From Hyphomonadaceae bacterium UBA1849 (lineage in GTDB: Bacteria > Pseudomonadota > Alphaproteobacteria > Caulobacterales > Hyphomonadaceae): DNA of 64,000 nt. The notes beneath the pieces are model-generated. The model was not told the DNA's origin, did no database searches, and was given only the letters and a program-made list of their open reading frames with translations. The position numbers and the translations under genes were made by a program. Numbering within the stretch: position 1 is the stretch's first letter; each line of letters begins with the position of its first letter. The stretch covers positions 73,264 through 137,263 of the forward strand of contig DDIN01000005.1 of assembly GCA_002338565.1 (NCBI GenBank), read 5' to 3'. Positions 7,667 through 15,595 of the stretch are shown piece by piece.

Positions 7667-8143
7667 ATGAAAACCATTGAAACCGGCCCTTTGATTGATG
7701 ACCTCGCGATTTCTGAAAACGCGCTGGCCGGTATCATTCTCAGAGCCAAATCTTTTGGCGCGATTGTACCGGAAAGTGATCCGCGCGAGTCGTCTAACGG
7801 GTCTGATGACCGCATGATTGATGCGCTGGAAGACCAGCCAGACAATCCGGCACGTATGTCACTTGAGAAGACGATCAATAATCTGAGTGACGAGCAGCGA
7901 AACACCCTCGTAGCGCTTACCTGGGTAGGTCGCGGTGATTATTCTGCCGCTGAGTGGAAAGAAGCGCTGAGCATTGCTCAGGACCGCGATGGCACGGCAA
8001 CGTCGCATTATCTTTCCGAAATTCCGATGCTGGCGGACCATCTTGAAAACGGCGCTGCCGAACTCGGCATCAATGTGACCGATGCGAAAGCTGAAATCCT
8101 GACACACGATCAGAACCCGGACCCGATGCGCGCTGTAAAATAG
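7667..8143 (+). CDS. DUF3775 family protein (copy 2)
   Basis: Paralogue of the preceding gene, 158 residues. The N-terminus MKTIETGPLIDDLAISENAL matches copy 1, and the C-terminal block TLVALTWVGRGDYSAAEW followed by SEIPMLADHLENGAAELGI is shared. The central acidic stretch is shorter. ATG 7667 is chosen because AGGAG lies 6 nt upstream; translation is probably controlled by the hairpin at 7620-7664. The function of the family is unknown. No catalytic motif is obvious. Confidence 0.75.
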   Translation: MKTIETGPLIDDLAISENALAGIILRAKSFGAIVPESDPRESSNGSDDRMIDALEDQPDNPARMSLEKTINNLSDEQRNTLVALTWVGRGDYSAAEWKEALSIAQDRDGTATSHYLSEIPMLADHLENGAAELGINVTDAKAEILTHDQNPDPMRAVK

Positions 8144-8198
8144 GCTGCGCATCGAAATCCGCATCCCCCCAATTATTCAGACAGAAAGGAACGTGTTT

Positions 8199-9038
8199 AT
8201 GACACTGACCACGAAACATTTTGACGTTGAAATTCCATCCATTGGCTTTGGTACCTGGCAGCTGAAAGGCGACACGGCGACTGAAGCTGTGAAGACTGCG
8301 CTGGAAACAGGCTACCGCCACATCGATACAGCGCAGGCTTATGAAAACGAGAAAGCTGTCGGCGATGGCATCCAGGCTGCAGGCACGGCGCGTGAAGATT
8401 TCTTCCTGACGACCAAGGTCTGGACCGACCAGTTTAAAGACGGCGACCTGCAGTCTTCGACCAGGGAAAGCCTGAAACGCCTTGGTGTGAACGAAGTCGA
8501 TCTTCTTCTGCTGCACTGGCCAAATGATGATGTGCCGATGGAAGAAACAATTGGCGCGCTGAACGATGCCCGCAAGCAGGGCCTGACGAAGAATATCGGT
8601 GTCTCAAACTTTACCAAGGATCAGTTTGATAAGGCAGTAGAGCTGTCTGACGCGCCAATTCTGGTCAATCAGGTTGAGTATCACCCGTTCATCGACCAGA
8701 CGAAGCTTCTGGCCGAAGCCGGCCATAAAGGCAGCGCTCTGACGGCGTATTGCCCACTTTCGCAGGGACGTGTCTTCAAGAATGAGACGATCAAGATGAT
8801 TGCTGAGCGCTATGGCGTGACACCTGCGCAGATCGTGCTGCGCTGGTTTGTGCAACAGCCGGGCGTTGTCGCCATTCCGCGGTCTTCAAATCCGGAACAT
8901 ATCCGCCAGAATTTTGCGATTGATGAAATCCATCTGGACGGTGATGAGATGGCGCGTATCTCAGCGCTGCGTATGCACCATGATCGTATTGTCGATCCGG
9001 ACTTCGCGCCGGTCTGGGACAATCCGCTCGCCGCTTAG
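8199..9038 (+). CDS. Aldo/keto reductase
   Basis: NADPH-dependent aldo/keto reductase of 279 residues, (beta/alpha)8 barrel, cytoplasmic. The catalytic tetrad is visible: Asp and Tyr in HIDTAQAYENE, Lys in FLTTKVWTDQ and His in LLLLHWPND. The cofactor-binding region near the C-terminus reads VVAIPRSSNPEHIRQNF. Length and pattern fit the 2,5-diketo-D-gluconate reductase group (DkgA/DkgB, AKR5-like), whose members reduce methylglyoxal and other carbonyls. ATG 8199 follows AGAAAGGA by 8 nt and is preferred to the GTG two codons upstream. A strong terminator follows. Confidence 0.92.
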   Translation: MTLTTKHFDVEIPSIGFGTWQLKGDTATEAVKTALETGYRHIDTAQAYENEKAVGDGIQAAGTAREDFFLTTKVWTDQFKDGDLQSSTRESLKRLGVNEVDLLLLHWPNDDVPMEETIGALNDARKQGLTKNIGVSNFTKDQFDKAVELSDAPILVNQVEYHPFIDQTKLLAEAGHKGSALTAYCPLSQGRVFKNETIKMIAERYGVTPAQIVLRWFVQQPGVVAIPRSSNPEHIRQNFAIDEIHLDGDEMARISALRMHHDRIVDPDFAPVWDNPLAA

Positions 9039-9058
9039 TCTGGACAGACGACGACAAG

Positions 9059-9087
9059 AAAAAGCCTCCCATGCGGGAGGCTTTTTT
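9059..9087. terminator. Bidirectional terminator
   Basis: AAAAAGCCTCCC and GGGAGGCTTTTTTT form a long stem with a 4-nt loop between the convergent aldo/keto reductase and zinc metallopeptidase genes. A and T runs on both sides allow termination on both strands. Confidence 0.92.
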
Positions 9088-9096
9088 TGTGTGAGC

Positions 9097-9951
9097 TTAG
9101 AGCTCCGAGAAGGTGTCACACTGGTTTGGATCACCCGAGTTGTAGCCTCGCATCAGCCATTCCTGACGCTGCGCCGAGGTGCCGTGCGTGAAGGCTTCGG
9201 GCGTGACGCGCTGGCCTGCATTGCGCTGGAGTGTATCGTCGCCAATGGCATTGGCTGTTTGCAGGCCTTCTTGCAGGTCACCGCGTTCCAGCGCGACATT
9301 GCCATTCGAAACACGTGAGGCGTTCGCCGCCCAGACACCAGCATAACAATCAGCCTGTAGCTCCAGCATGACGAGATACTGGTTGGACTCCGCCTCGCTG
9401 CGAGCATTCTGCTGGGCCTGACGTACCCGCTGTGATGCGCCGGTCAGCGTCTGAACATGGTGGCCAAATTCGTGAGCAATCACATAGGCGCGGGCAAAGT
9501 CTGCGCCCGATGCGCCGAGACGCGTTTCCATTTCCTGCCAGAAGGAGAGGTCGAGATAGACCGTCTGGTCAGCTGGGCAGTAGAAGGGACCCATAGCCGC
9601 CTGACCATAGCCGCAGCCTGTGTTCGTACCTTGCGTATAGAGCACCGTGTTTGGCGGTTGGTAGTCGGACAGGAAGAGTTGCCAGACGTCATTCGCGTTG
9701 GTGCCGACGACATCTACAAACATGCCAGCATCGTCCTCAGGTGTTCCGCTTGTGCCTTGCTGCTGTTCTGAGGAGCCTGCGCCACCGAACTGGCTGGCCA
9801 TCTGCATGGTCTGTTCCGGGCTGATGCCGAAAACGAAATAACCGATCAATGCGATGGCGATCACGCCAATACCGCCGCCCGCTGCTGCGCCGCCGCGCAT
9901 GCCTCGCCGGTCTTCAACCCGACCGCTCGTCCGTCCATCTTTCCAGCGCAT
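9097..9951 (-). CDS. ypfJ: Neutral zinc metallopeptidase, YpfJ family
   Basis: Membrane-anchored metallopeptidase-like protein of 284 residues. After a short basic start (RWKDGRTSGRVEDRRG) there is a Gly/Ala-rich region and one membrane segment (about residues 26-45, GIGVIAIALIGYFVFGI). The zinc motif HEFGH is in AYVIAHEFGHHVQTLTG, with the family-specific downstream segment ELQADCYAGVWAANAS giving further ligands. The family (KPN_00809/YpfJ, PF04228) is widespread, but its substrates are poorly known. It is monocistronic. Confidence 0.92.
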   Translation of the reverse strand: MRWKDGRTSGRVEDRRGMRGGAAAGGGIGVIAIALIGYFVFGISPEQTMQMASQFGGAGSSEQQQGTSGTPEDDAGMFVDVVGTNANDVWQLFLSDYQPPNTVLYTQGTNTGCGYGQAAMGPFYCPADQTVYLDLSFWQEMETRLGASGADFARAYVIAHEFGHHVQTLTGASQRVRQAQQNARSEAESNQYLVMLELQADCYAGVWAANASRVSNGNVALERGDLQEGLQTANAIGDDTLQRNAGQRVTPEAFTHGTSAQRQEWLMRGYNSGDPNQCDTFSEL

Positions 9952-10145
9952 ATCCCGCTCCCACTGCTCACATGCCGTCTGGGATATAGTTAGCGGAGCT
10001 TCTGAGTGTGGTCACCAAGGAAATGCCAGTGCCCGTCAGATGACCGAAAATATTAAACTGAAGACAGGTTGGCGTTCTGCGCTTGGCAGGAAATTCCATT
10101 CATGGTGAAAAGATTTATTGAATAACGGAAAGTTGGGGCTTTCGA

Positions 10146-12071
10146 ATGGCTGATTTCAAAAACTTGCTGAAAATGGGTGTCTGCTCGGTCGCGGTCTTCG
10201 CGGTTGCCGGCCTGTCTGGTGTGTCTCACGCAGAACCGCTTCCTCAGGACGAGGGCGCAGCGGCAGAAACGACCGAAACATCTGAAACATATGTCTGGGA
10301 TCTGACGGACCTGTATGAGTCGCCAGAAGCCTGGGATGAAGAGTTCACAGCGATGCAGGCGCAGGTCGCGACGCTGAGTGAACTACAGGGCACGCTGGGC
10401 GAGAGCCCGCAAAGTCTTGCGAGTGCAATGCGGACCATGTCCGACACAGCAAAAGAAGTTATTCGCCTGTATGTCTATTCGTCGCTTAGCCGCGACGAAG
10501 ACCAGCGTGTGCCGGAAAACCTTGAGCGTTTTGGCCGTGCGATGTCGCTCTATCAGGCCTTCTCTGAGGCGATTAGCTGGCTATCACCTGAAATCCTCTC
10601 TATCGGTGAAGAGCGCATCCGCGAGTTCATGGCTGCAGAACCTGCGCTTGAGCCGTTCCATTTCCAGCTGGAAGACACGCTGCGTCAGGCGCCACATACG
10701 CTTGATGAAGATGGTGAAGCACTTCTCGCGCTTGCTGGCCTCGCGCTGTCCCAGCCGAACGAAATCTACAGCCTGTTTGCGAACGCCTCTATCCAGTGGC
10801 CTATGGTGACCCTCTCTGATGGCACCGAGGTGCGCCTCAATCAGGCAGCTTATTCGCGCTATCGCTCCCACCCGAACCGTGAAGACCGCCAGTTGGTCTT
10901 CGACACATTCTGGGGCGCCTGGAATGACTATGAAGCGGGTATGGGCGCTACGCTGAACTCGCAGGTTCTGTCTGCGGTCTTCCGTGCGCGTGCGCGTAAC
11001 TTTGATAGCGTGCTTGAGCGCAATATGTTCGACGACGCGCTACCGCCAGAAATCTACACAGAACTCGTAGATCAGGTGAACGCGGCGCTGCCGGTCTTCC
11101 ACCGTTATCTGGAGCTACGCGGACGTATGCTCGGCGTGGACGACCTTCGTTACTACGACATTTATCCGCCAATCATCGAGGCAGACACAGGCGTGTTCGA
11201 CCTCGCGCGATCTGAAGAGATCACTTTTGAGTCTCTGCGTCCGTTCGGTGAGGAATATCTGAGCCTGCTGCGTGAAGGCCTTGATGGCGACTGGATGCAC
11301 TCTCACCCGCAAGAAGGCAAAGAGACGGGCGCTTACATGTCTGGTTCAGCCTATGACGTGCACCCGTATGTCCTGCTGAACCATAATGACGACTTCAACT
11401 CGCTCTCCACATTCTCTCATGAATGGGGCCATGCGGTTCATACCCAGCTGGCGCGTCAGAACCAGCCGTTTGAAACAGCAGGCTATTCGACATTCATCGC
11501 GGAGATGGCATCCACAATCAACGAAATCCTGCTTCAGGAATACATGATCGAGAATGCAGAGACCCGCGAAGAAAAGCTCTTCTATCTCGGTCAGGCACTG
11601 GAGAGCCTGCGCGGTACCTTCTTCCGTCAGACCATGTTTGGTGAGTTCGAACTCGCAATTCACGAAGCTGCAGAGGCGGGCGAACCGCTGACGGGTGCAC
11701 GCTTCTCTGAAATCTATCTCGACCTTCTGCGCCGGTATCACGGCGAGGAACAAGGCGTGATGACGATTGACGAGCCATACGGCATTGAGTGGGCCTACAT
11801 TCCGCACTTCTATTATGAGTTCTATGTCTACCAGTATGCGACATCGATCTCGGGTGCTGTCTGGTTTGCAGAACAGTTCCTTGCGGGCGATGATCAGGTG
11901 CGTGAGAACTTCCTCAATGTCATGCGTGCCGGTGGCTCTGATTATCCGCACCAGATCCTGCTCAATGAAGCTGGTCTCGATATGACCCAGCCTGACCCGT
12001 ATGAAGCTGTTGTGCGCCGTATGAACGATATTATGGACCGCATGGACGCGCTTCTGGCTGAAGAAGACTAA
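10146..12071 (+). CDS. pepF: Exported oligoendopeptidase F family metallopeptidase (M3)
   Basis: Zinc oligopeptidase of 641 residues. The active site is HEWGH in LSTFSHEWGHAVHTQLA, followed by the third-ligand segment FIAEMASTINEILLQE; the substrate-binding region IEWAYIPHFYYEFYVYQYAT is typical of PepF. The first 29 residues look like a cleavable signal peptide (MADFKNLLKMGVCSVAVFAV then SGVSHAEP), which ordinary cytoplasmic PepF lacks, so this protein probably acts on peptides in the periplasm. Downstream of the signal there is an acidic linker before the family N-terminal domain (YVWDLTDLYESPEAWDEE). It is monocistronic or followed by yjbQ after 41 nt. Confidence 0.93.
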   Translation: MADFKNLLKMGVCSVAVFAVAGLSGVSHAEPLPQDEGAAAETTETSETYVWDLTDLYESPEAWDEEFTAMQAQVATLSELQGTLGESPQSLASAMRTMSDTAKEVIRLYVYSSLSRDEDQRVPENLERFGRAMSLYQAFSEAISWLSPEILSIGEERIREFMAAEPALEPFHFQLEDTLRQAPHTLDEDGEALLALAGLALSQPNEIYSLFANASIQWPMVTLSDGTEVRLNQAAYSRYRSHPNREDRQLVFDTFWGAWNDYEAGMGATLNSQVLSAVFRARARNFDSVLERNMFDDALPPEIYTELVDQVNAALPVFHRYLELRGRMLGVDDLRYYDIYPPIIEADTGVFDLARSEEITFESLRPFGEEYLSLLREGLDGDWMHSHPQEGKETGAYMSGSAYDVHPYVLLNHNDDFNSLSTFSHEWGHAVHTQLARQNQPFETAGYSTFIAEMASTINEILLQEYMIENAETREEKLFYLGQALESLRGTFFRQTMFGEFELAIHEAAEAGEPLTGARFSEIYLDLLRRYHGEEQGVMTIDEPYGIEWAYIPHFYYEFYVYQYATSISGAVWFAEQFLAGDDQVRENFLNVMRAGGSDYPHQILLNEAGLDMTQPDPYEAVVRRMNDIMDRMDALLAEED

Positions 12072-12112
12072 GAGCGTTTCGCGATCATAAGGCCCGGTGT
12101 TAGACAGATTGC

Positions 12113-12529
12113 ATGCAGACCGTTCTGACCCTTCCGACCCGTGGACCGGGCCTTTATGAGTTTACCGATCAGGCGGCCGTTTTCCTGCGTGGGCAGGGCG
12201 ACGGCCTTCTGACACTGTTTTGCCAGCATACTTCGGCCTCGCTGACTATTCAGGAAAATGCCGATCCGGATGTGATCCGCGATCTGAATGCCTTTTTCGA
12301 GCGGCTCGTGCCGGATGCCGATCACCCTCAGATGAGTTTCTTACGTCACCGCGCCGAGGGGCCTGATGATATGCCAGCGCATATCAAATCGGCGCTCACG
12401 CAGGTGAACCTCTCTATTCCTGTACAGTCCGGCAGGATGATGCTGGGCACCTGGCAGGGCATTTATCTGTTCGAGCATCGCAACGCGCCGCATACCCGCC
12501 GCGTGATCGCTCATTTCCGCGAAGACTAG
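12113..12529 (+). CDS. yjbQ: YjbQ family protein (UPF0047, secondary thiamine-phosphate synthase-like)
   Basis: Cytoplasmic protein of 138 residues. The hallmark motifs are GLLTLFCQHTSASLTIQENA and DPDVIRDLNAFF, then DMPAHIKSALTQVNLSIPV and LGTWQGIYLFEHRN. The family has weak thiamine-phosphate synthase activity in vitro, but its biological role is not settled. The protein has the usual family length. Its stop codon overlaps the stop of the convergent sirtuin gene by 4 nt. Confidence 0.92.
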   Translation: MQTVLTLPTRGPGLYEFTDQAAVFLRGQGDGLLTLFCQHTSASLTIQENADPDVIRDLNAFFERLVPDADHPQMSFLRHRAEGPDDMPAHIKSALTQVNLSIPVQSGRMMLGTWQGIYLFEHRNAPHTRRVIAHFRED

Positions 12530-13275
12530 GCTTCCAGAAGCTCAATGACCTCTGACAGGAGTGGTCCGATCTCGGTATTCAGAACGAGGTCGGCATACGG
12601 GTCCTGATCGGTGGGTTCGCGATTGATGATCGCGTATTGCGCGCCCGTCTGCTTGGCGATGATCGGAATATTCGCCGCCGGATAGACGACCAGCGACGAG
12701 CCGATAGCCAGACACAGATCTGCGATTTCAGCTTCGGCTTCGGCGAACGCCATTTTCTCTTCCGGCATGGCCTGACCGAATGAAATGGTCGCCGATTTCA
12801 AAAGCCCTTCGCAGAATAGACATGTGAGGTCTTCATCAGCCTCATAGCGCGGTTTCAGAGCATCAAACTCATAGCGTTTGCCGCAATTGAGGCACTTGGC
12901 GTAGCTGGCATTGCCATGAATTTCGATGACTTTGTCATCATCAATGCCTGCATGCTGGTGCAAATTGTCGACATTCTGCGTCACGACGCATGAGACCTTG
13001 CCCATATCCACCAGTTTAGCGACGGCGTAGTGGCCGGTATTTGGTTTGGCGCCGGTCCAGCCTGCGGTCTTGTTGAAGACACGTCTCCAGGATTCGCGGC
13101 GCTGATCGCGCGACGCGACAAAGTCCTGAAAATAGATCGGAGTCATCTTGCTCCACACACCGCCCGGGCTTCTGAAATCCGGAATACCGCTTTCCGTGGA
13201 AATGCCAGCACCCGTGAAGATGAGAACGCGGTTCGCGCTTTTGATCATTTCAGCGAGTTGGGCGGCATCTGACAT
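12526..13275 (-). CDS. NAD-dependent protein deacylase, Sir2 family
   Basis: Sirtuin of 249 residues that removes acyl groups from lysines using NAD. Visible are the NAD-binding motif TGAGISTESGIPDFRS, the catalytic core TQNVDNLHQHAG with its active-site His, and a four-cysteine zinc site (CLNCGKRYEF and LTCLFCEG). The later motifs AIGSSLVVYPAANIP and AIINREPTDQDP complete the Rossmann part. It could be a CobB-type deacetylase or desuccinylase; the substrate class is not decided here. The small membrane gene and msrC lie upstream on the same strand, after a 69-nt gap. Confidence 0.94.
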   Translation of the reverse strand: MSDAAQLAEMIKSANRVLIFTGAGISTESGIPDFRSPGGVWSKMTPIYFQDFVASRDQRRESWRRVFNKTAGWTGAKPNTGHYAVAKLVDMGKVSCVVTQNVDNLHQHAGIDDDKVIEIHGNASYAKCLNCGKRYEFDALKPRYEADEDLTCLFCEGLLKSATISFGQAMPEEKMAFAEAEAEIADLCLAIGSSLVVYPAANIPIIAKQTGAQYAIINREPTDQDPYADLVLNTEIGPLLSEVIELLEA

Positions 13276-13344
13276 ACAAGGCTCCTTCGACGTTGAACGC
13301 CTTTAAGTGTGTCAGCGAGTAGGGCGGGCACGCAAGGGCGCAGC

Positions 13345-13497
13345 TTATTTCTTTTTACGCGGCTGGTGTTCGATCGTGTTTGGATCATCGAGACGACCAT
13401 TCAGCTTTCTCTGCTTTTCTTTCCAGCGTTCACGGCGGCCCATCTGGTAGAAGAACCAGCCGATAATGAGCGCAGGAAGAACGATGACGAGCAGCAT
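13345..13497 (-). CDS. Small single-pass membrane protein (50 residues)
   Basis: On the - strand an ATG at 13497 opens a frame of 50 codons ending in TAA at 13345. The product starts MLLVIVLPALIIGWFFYQMG, one clear membrane segment, followed by a strongly basic tail (RRERWKEKQRKLNGRLDDP, ending PRKKK). It begins 10 nt after the stop of msrC, so the two are probably co-transcribed and translationally coupled. A basic cytoplasmic tail would place the N-terminus outside. I do not recognise the family; the case rests on membrane topology, position and a complete frame. Confidence 0.65.
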   Translation of the reverse strand: MLLVIVLPALIIGWFFYQMGRRERWKEKQRKLNGRLDDPNTIEHQPRKKK

Positions 13498-13507
13498 GGC
13501 CTGAACT

Positions 13508-13984
13508 TTACGCGGTCAGGAGACCGGCGCAAATCGCTTCCAGGCCAGCTTTGTCGATTTCGTCAAATGCGTCAGGCTGTTCAGAGTCGACGTCGAGAAC
13601 GGCTGCCAGCGTGCCATCTGAGTTGAAGACAGGCACCACAATTTCAGAATTCGTGCGGCTGTCGCACGCAATGTGTCCCGGGAAGGCATGAACATCCGGC
13701 ACGAGCTGGGTTTCGCCGCTGGCGGCGCATGCGCCGCAAACTCCTCGCGTAAATGGAATGCGCAGACAGCCGAGCGTGCCAACATAAGGGCCGACGACCA
13801 GCTCTTCAGATTTCAGCGGATCGACCACATAAAACCCTGTCCAGAAAAAGCGTGGACGGAAGGCCTCAGCCAGCAGGCAGGAGGCTGTTGCAAGGCGCGC
13901 AGGCAGATAGGTTTCGCCGGAAACGACAGCGAAGATTTCTTCGCGAAGTTGCTCATAGCGTGTCTGGCGTTCCTGATCTGTCAT
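13508..13984 (-). CDS. msrC: Free methionine-(R)-sulfoxide reductase (GAF domain)
   Basis: Cytoplasmic GAF-fold enzyme of 158 residues that reduces free methionine-(R)-sulfoxide. All three conserved cysteines of the fRMsr family are present in their usual contexts: GTLGCLRIPF, RGVCGACA and GHIACDSRTNSEIVVPVF. The N-terminal block FRPRFFWTGFYVVDP and the C-terminal LAAVLDVDSEQPDAFDEIDK are also typical. A further Cys follows GVC, which is unusual but outside the catalytic set. The gene is the first of an apparent two-gene unit with the small membrane protein at 13345-13497. Confidence 0.92.
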   Translation of the reverse strand: MTDQERQTRYEQLREEIFAVVSGETYLPARLATASCLLAEAFRPRFFWTGFYVVDPLKSEELVVGPYVGTLGCLRIPFTRGVCGACAASGETQLVPDVHAFPGHIACDSRTNSEIVVPVFNSDGTLAAVLDVDSEQPDAFDEIDKAGLEAICAGLLTA

Positions 13985-14064
13985 AGCGGGCCTTCCTGAG
14001 TTATCGCGTGCATGTGTATCGAAACGCGGCGCGCTTCAAGGGGCAGATGTATTTGCATGCGATT

Positions 14065-14228
14065 TTGTGAGTGGAAGATGCATCATGGCATCATCTCACA
14101 AGGTTGAATGAAGGGTTTAAGACCGACCGCCCAATTTGAACGACCACCTAAACGGCGCTATTAACCTAAAAGAGCTATCACGATGTGGAGGTGAGGGCGC
14201 ACTGAATATGCGCTTCAAATGATAGCTC
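14065..14228. repeat. Two inverted repeats upstream of SPOR gene
   Basis: TTGTGAG (14065) pairs with CTCACAA (14095-14101), enclosing GATGC/GCATC; and GAGCTATCA (14172) pairs with TGATAGCTC (14220-14228) around 39 nt. They fill most of the 250-nt gap between the divergent msrC and SPOR genes and may be promoter operators or leader structures. I see no gene here. Confidence 0.4.
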
Positions 14229-14252
14229 AGAAGGGTGGGAGGCTTATCTGCC

Positions 14253-14789
14253 ATGAAGATTTTAGCTATGAGTGTGTGCGTTGCTGTTTCAGGCTGGGCG
14301 ATGACGGCATCCGCCCAACGCGCCGAGATTGAGTACCGTGATCTGCCAGAGGCTGTTGAACTGGCGGATGCGCAGTCGGTGATGGGCCAGCGCTATGACT
14401 CCTATATTTCCGAGCTTCCCCGCCGCGCTGCACCGCGCGCAATGCCGACATCTTTGCCAACTTCCACCGGCGTTGTCAGCGAGCCGTCTCCGGCAGCGCC
14501 TGCGCGAGAGCCGCAAATGGCGGCTTATGCACCAGCTCCCGCTGCACCTGCACCGGTAAGCATGGCGTATACCATTCAGGCGGGCGCGTTTTCTTCCTAT
14601 TCGAATGCAGACTTGCAGGCGGTTGCCCTGCGTCGCTATGGCGAAACCCGCATAGTTGAAGGTGTCACGAATGGTCGTTCGATCTACCGGGTGATGCTGG
14701 GTGGCTGGGTTAGCCGTGAACAGGCGGCGCCTATGCTGGACCTCATCAAGGCCCGCGGATTTGATGGCTTTGTCACGCGCGCCAGCTAG
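14253..14789 (+). CDS. Exported SPOR domain protein
   Basis: Periplasmic protein of about 178 residues with a signal peptide (MKILAMSVCVAVSGWAMTAS, cut after AQ), a Pro/Ala-rich linker (about residues 70-105) and a C-terminal SPOR domain (AYTIQAGAFSSYSNADLQAV, then SIYRVMLGGWVSREQAAPML). SPOR domains bind denuded glycan strands at the division septum, so this is probably a septal wall protein; the linker suggests reach across the periplasm. There is no catalytic domain such as the RlpA double-psi barrel. ATG 14253 follows GGGAGG; the GTG six codons earlier overlaps that ribosome binding site. Confidence 0.85.
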   Translation: MKILAMSVCVAVSGWAMTASAQRAEIEYRDLPEAVELADAQSVMGQRYDSYISELPRRAAPRAMPTSLPTSTGVVSEPSPAAPAREPQMAAYAPAPAAPAPVSMAYTIQAGAFSSYSNADLQAVALRRYGETRIVEGVTNGRSIYRVMLGGWVSREQAAPMLDLIKARGFDGFVTRAS

Positions 14790-14815
14790 GCGCATCTTCC
14801 CAGTCCGGTTTTATA

Positions 14816-14852
14816 AAAGGCCATGCCTCAAGGGTGTGGCCTTTCGTGTTTT
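14816..14852 (+). terminator. Probable terminator after SPOR gene
   Basis: AAAGGCCA and TGGCCTTT form the stem with additional C/G pairs inside, followed by a broken T run (CGTGTTTT). It is moderately strong. Confidence 0.6.
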
Positions 14853-14944
14853 CCGCGGTCCGAAAAGTTTGCGCAATATTGCCTTGCTTTGAGGTTGCTT
14901 TTCGCCGTTTTCCACGCTCAAACTGAATCCGGTGGGGAGACTTT

Positions 14945-15595
14945 ATGCCGGACGAAACCGAAAGCTTTGATGAAGCCTATGCCGCGATGCGCAGCGATAG
15001 CGGCTATCAGTTCGAGCTTCCCGTGGATCCGATAGATGTGACGCCTGACGCAGTTGACCCGGACCGAAACTCGGGCTGGCGCTTTTTCGATGCTATCGGA
15101 GACATGATTGCCGCGCTCGGTCCGCTATGGAGGGTGCTGTTGATCGGCGCTGCCGTTTTGCTGGTGGCCTACATCATCTATTCTGTGGTCAAAGGCGTCA
15201 TGGACCGCCGCCAGACCATTGGCGACAGGAAACCGGCCAATGCGCGTGATGAACTCGCCGATGTGGATTTGCGTCCCGATGAGTCGTTCTCGTCTGACCT
15301 TCTTAAACGAGCAGATGCATTGGCTGATACCGGCGATTTCGATGCAGCTGTCAGGCTCATGCTGCACTCATCCTTTCAGGAGATGCAGAAGCGTGTACGT
15401 GACCGGATTGGCAAGTCGCTGACGGGGCGGGAAATCGGAGAACTGGGCCAGATGCCCGAGCCATCACGCGATGCATTGCGGCGTCTTATCCTCTCGGTCG
15501 AGCGCAGTGCATTTGCCGGTCAGCATCTCACGTCGGAAGACTATCAGGCCGCCCGTCAGGATTATGACGTCTTCGCACAGAGAGCAGCATCCTGA
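14945..15595 (+). CDS. DUF4129 domain membrane protein
   Basis: First gene of a six-gene operon. The 216-residue protein has an acidic cytoplasmic or periplasmic N-terminus, one membrane segment (about residues 59-81, LWRVLLIGAAVLLVAYIIYS) and a C-terminal DUF4129-type helical domain (AVRLMLHSSFQEMQKRVRDR, LTGREIGEL, VERSAFAGQHLTSEDYQAAR). In other bacteria this domain is found next to MoxR ATPases and transglutaminase or DUF58 proteins. Its stop codon overlaps the next start by 1 nt, indicating translational coupling. Confidence 0.8.
   Translation: MPDETESFDEAYAAMRSDSGYQFELPVDPIDVTPDAVDPDRNSGWRFFDAIGDMIAALGPLWRVLLIGAAVLLVAYIIYSVVKGVMDRRQTIGDRKPANARDELADVDLRPDESFSSDLLKRADALADTGDFDAAVRLMLHSSFQEMQKRVRDRIGKSLTGREIGELGQMPEPSRDALRRLILSVERSAFAGQHLTSEDYQAARQDYDVFAQRAAS

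Noticed and set aside
8186..8212. GGAAC just before the aldo/keto reductase start
   Set aside because: It overlaps the ribosome binding site, and no CGTT follows at 16-17 nt.
11346..11951. 201-codon - strand frame inside the oligoendopeptidase gene
   Set aside because: Antisense to the zinc site region of the M3 peptidase, no start signal, no family pattern.
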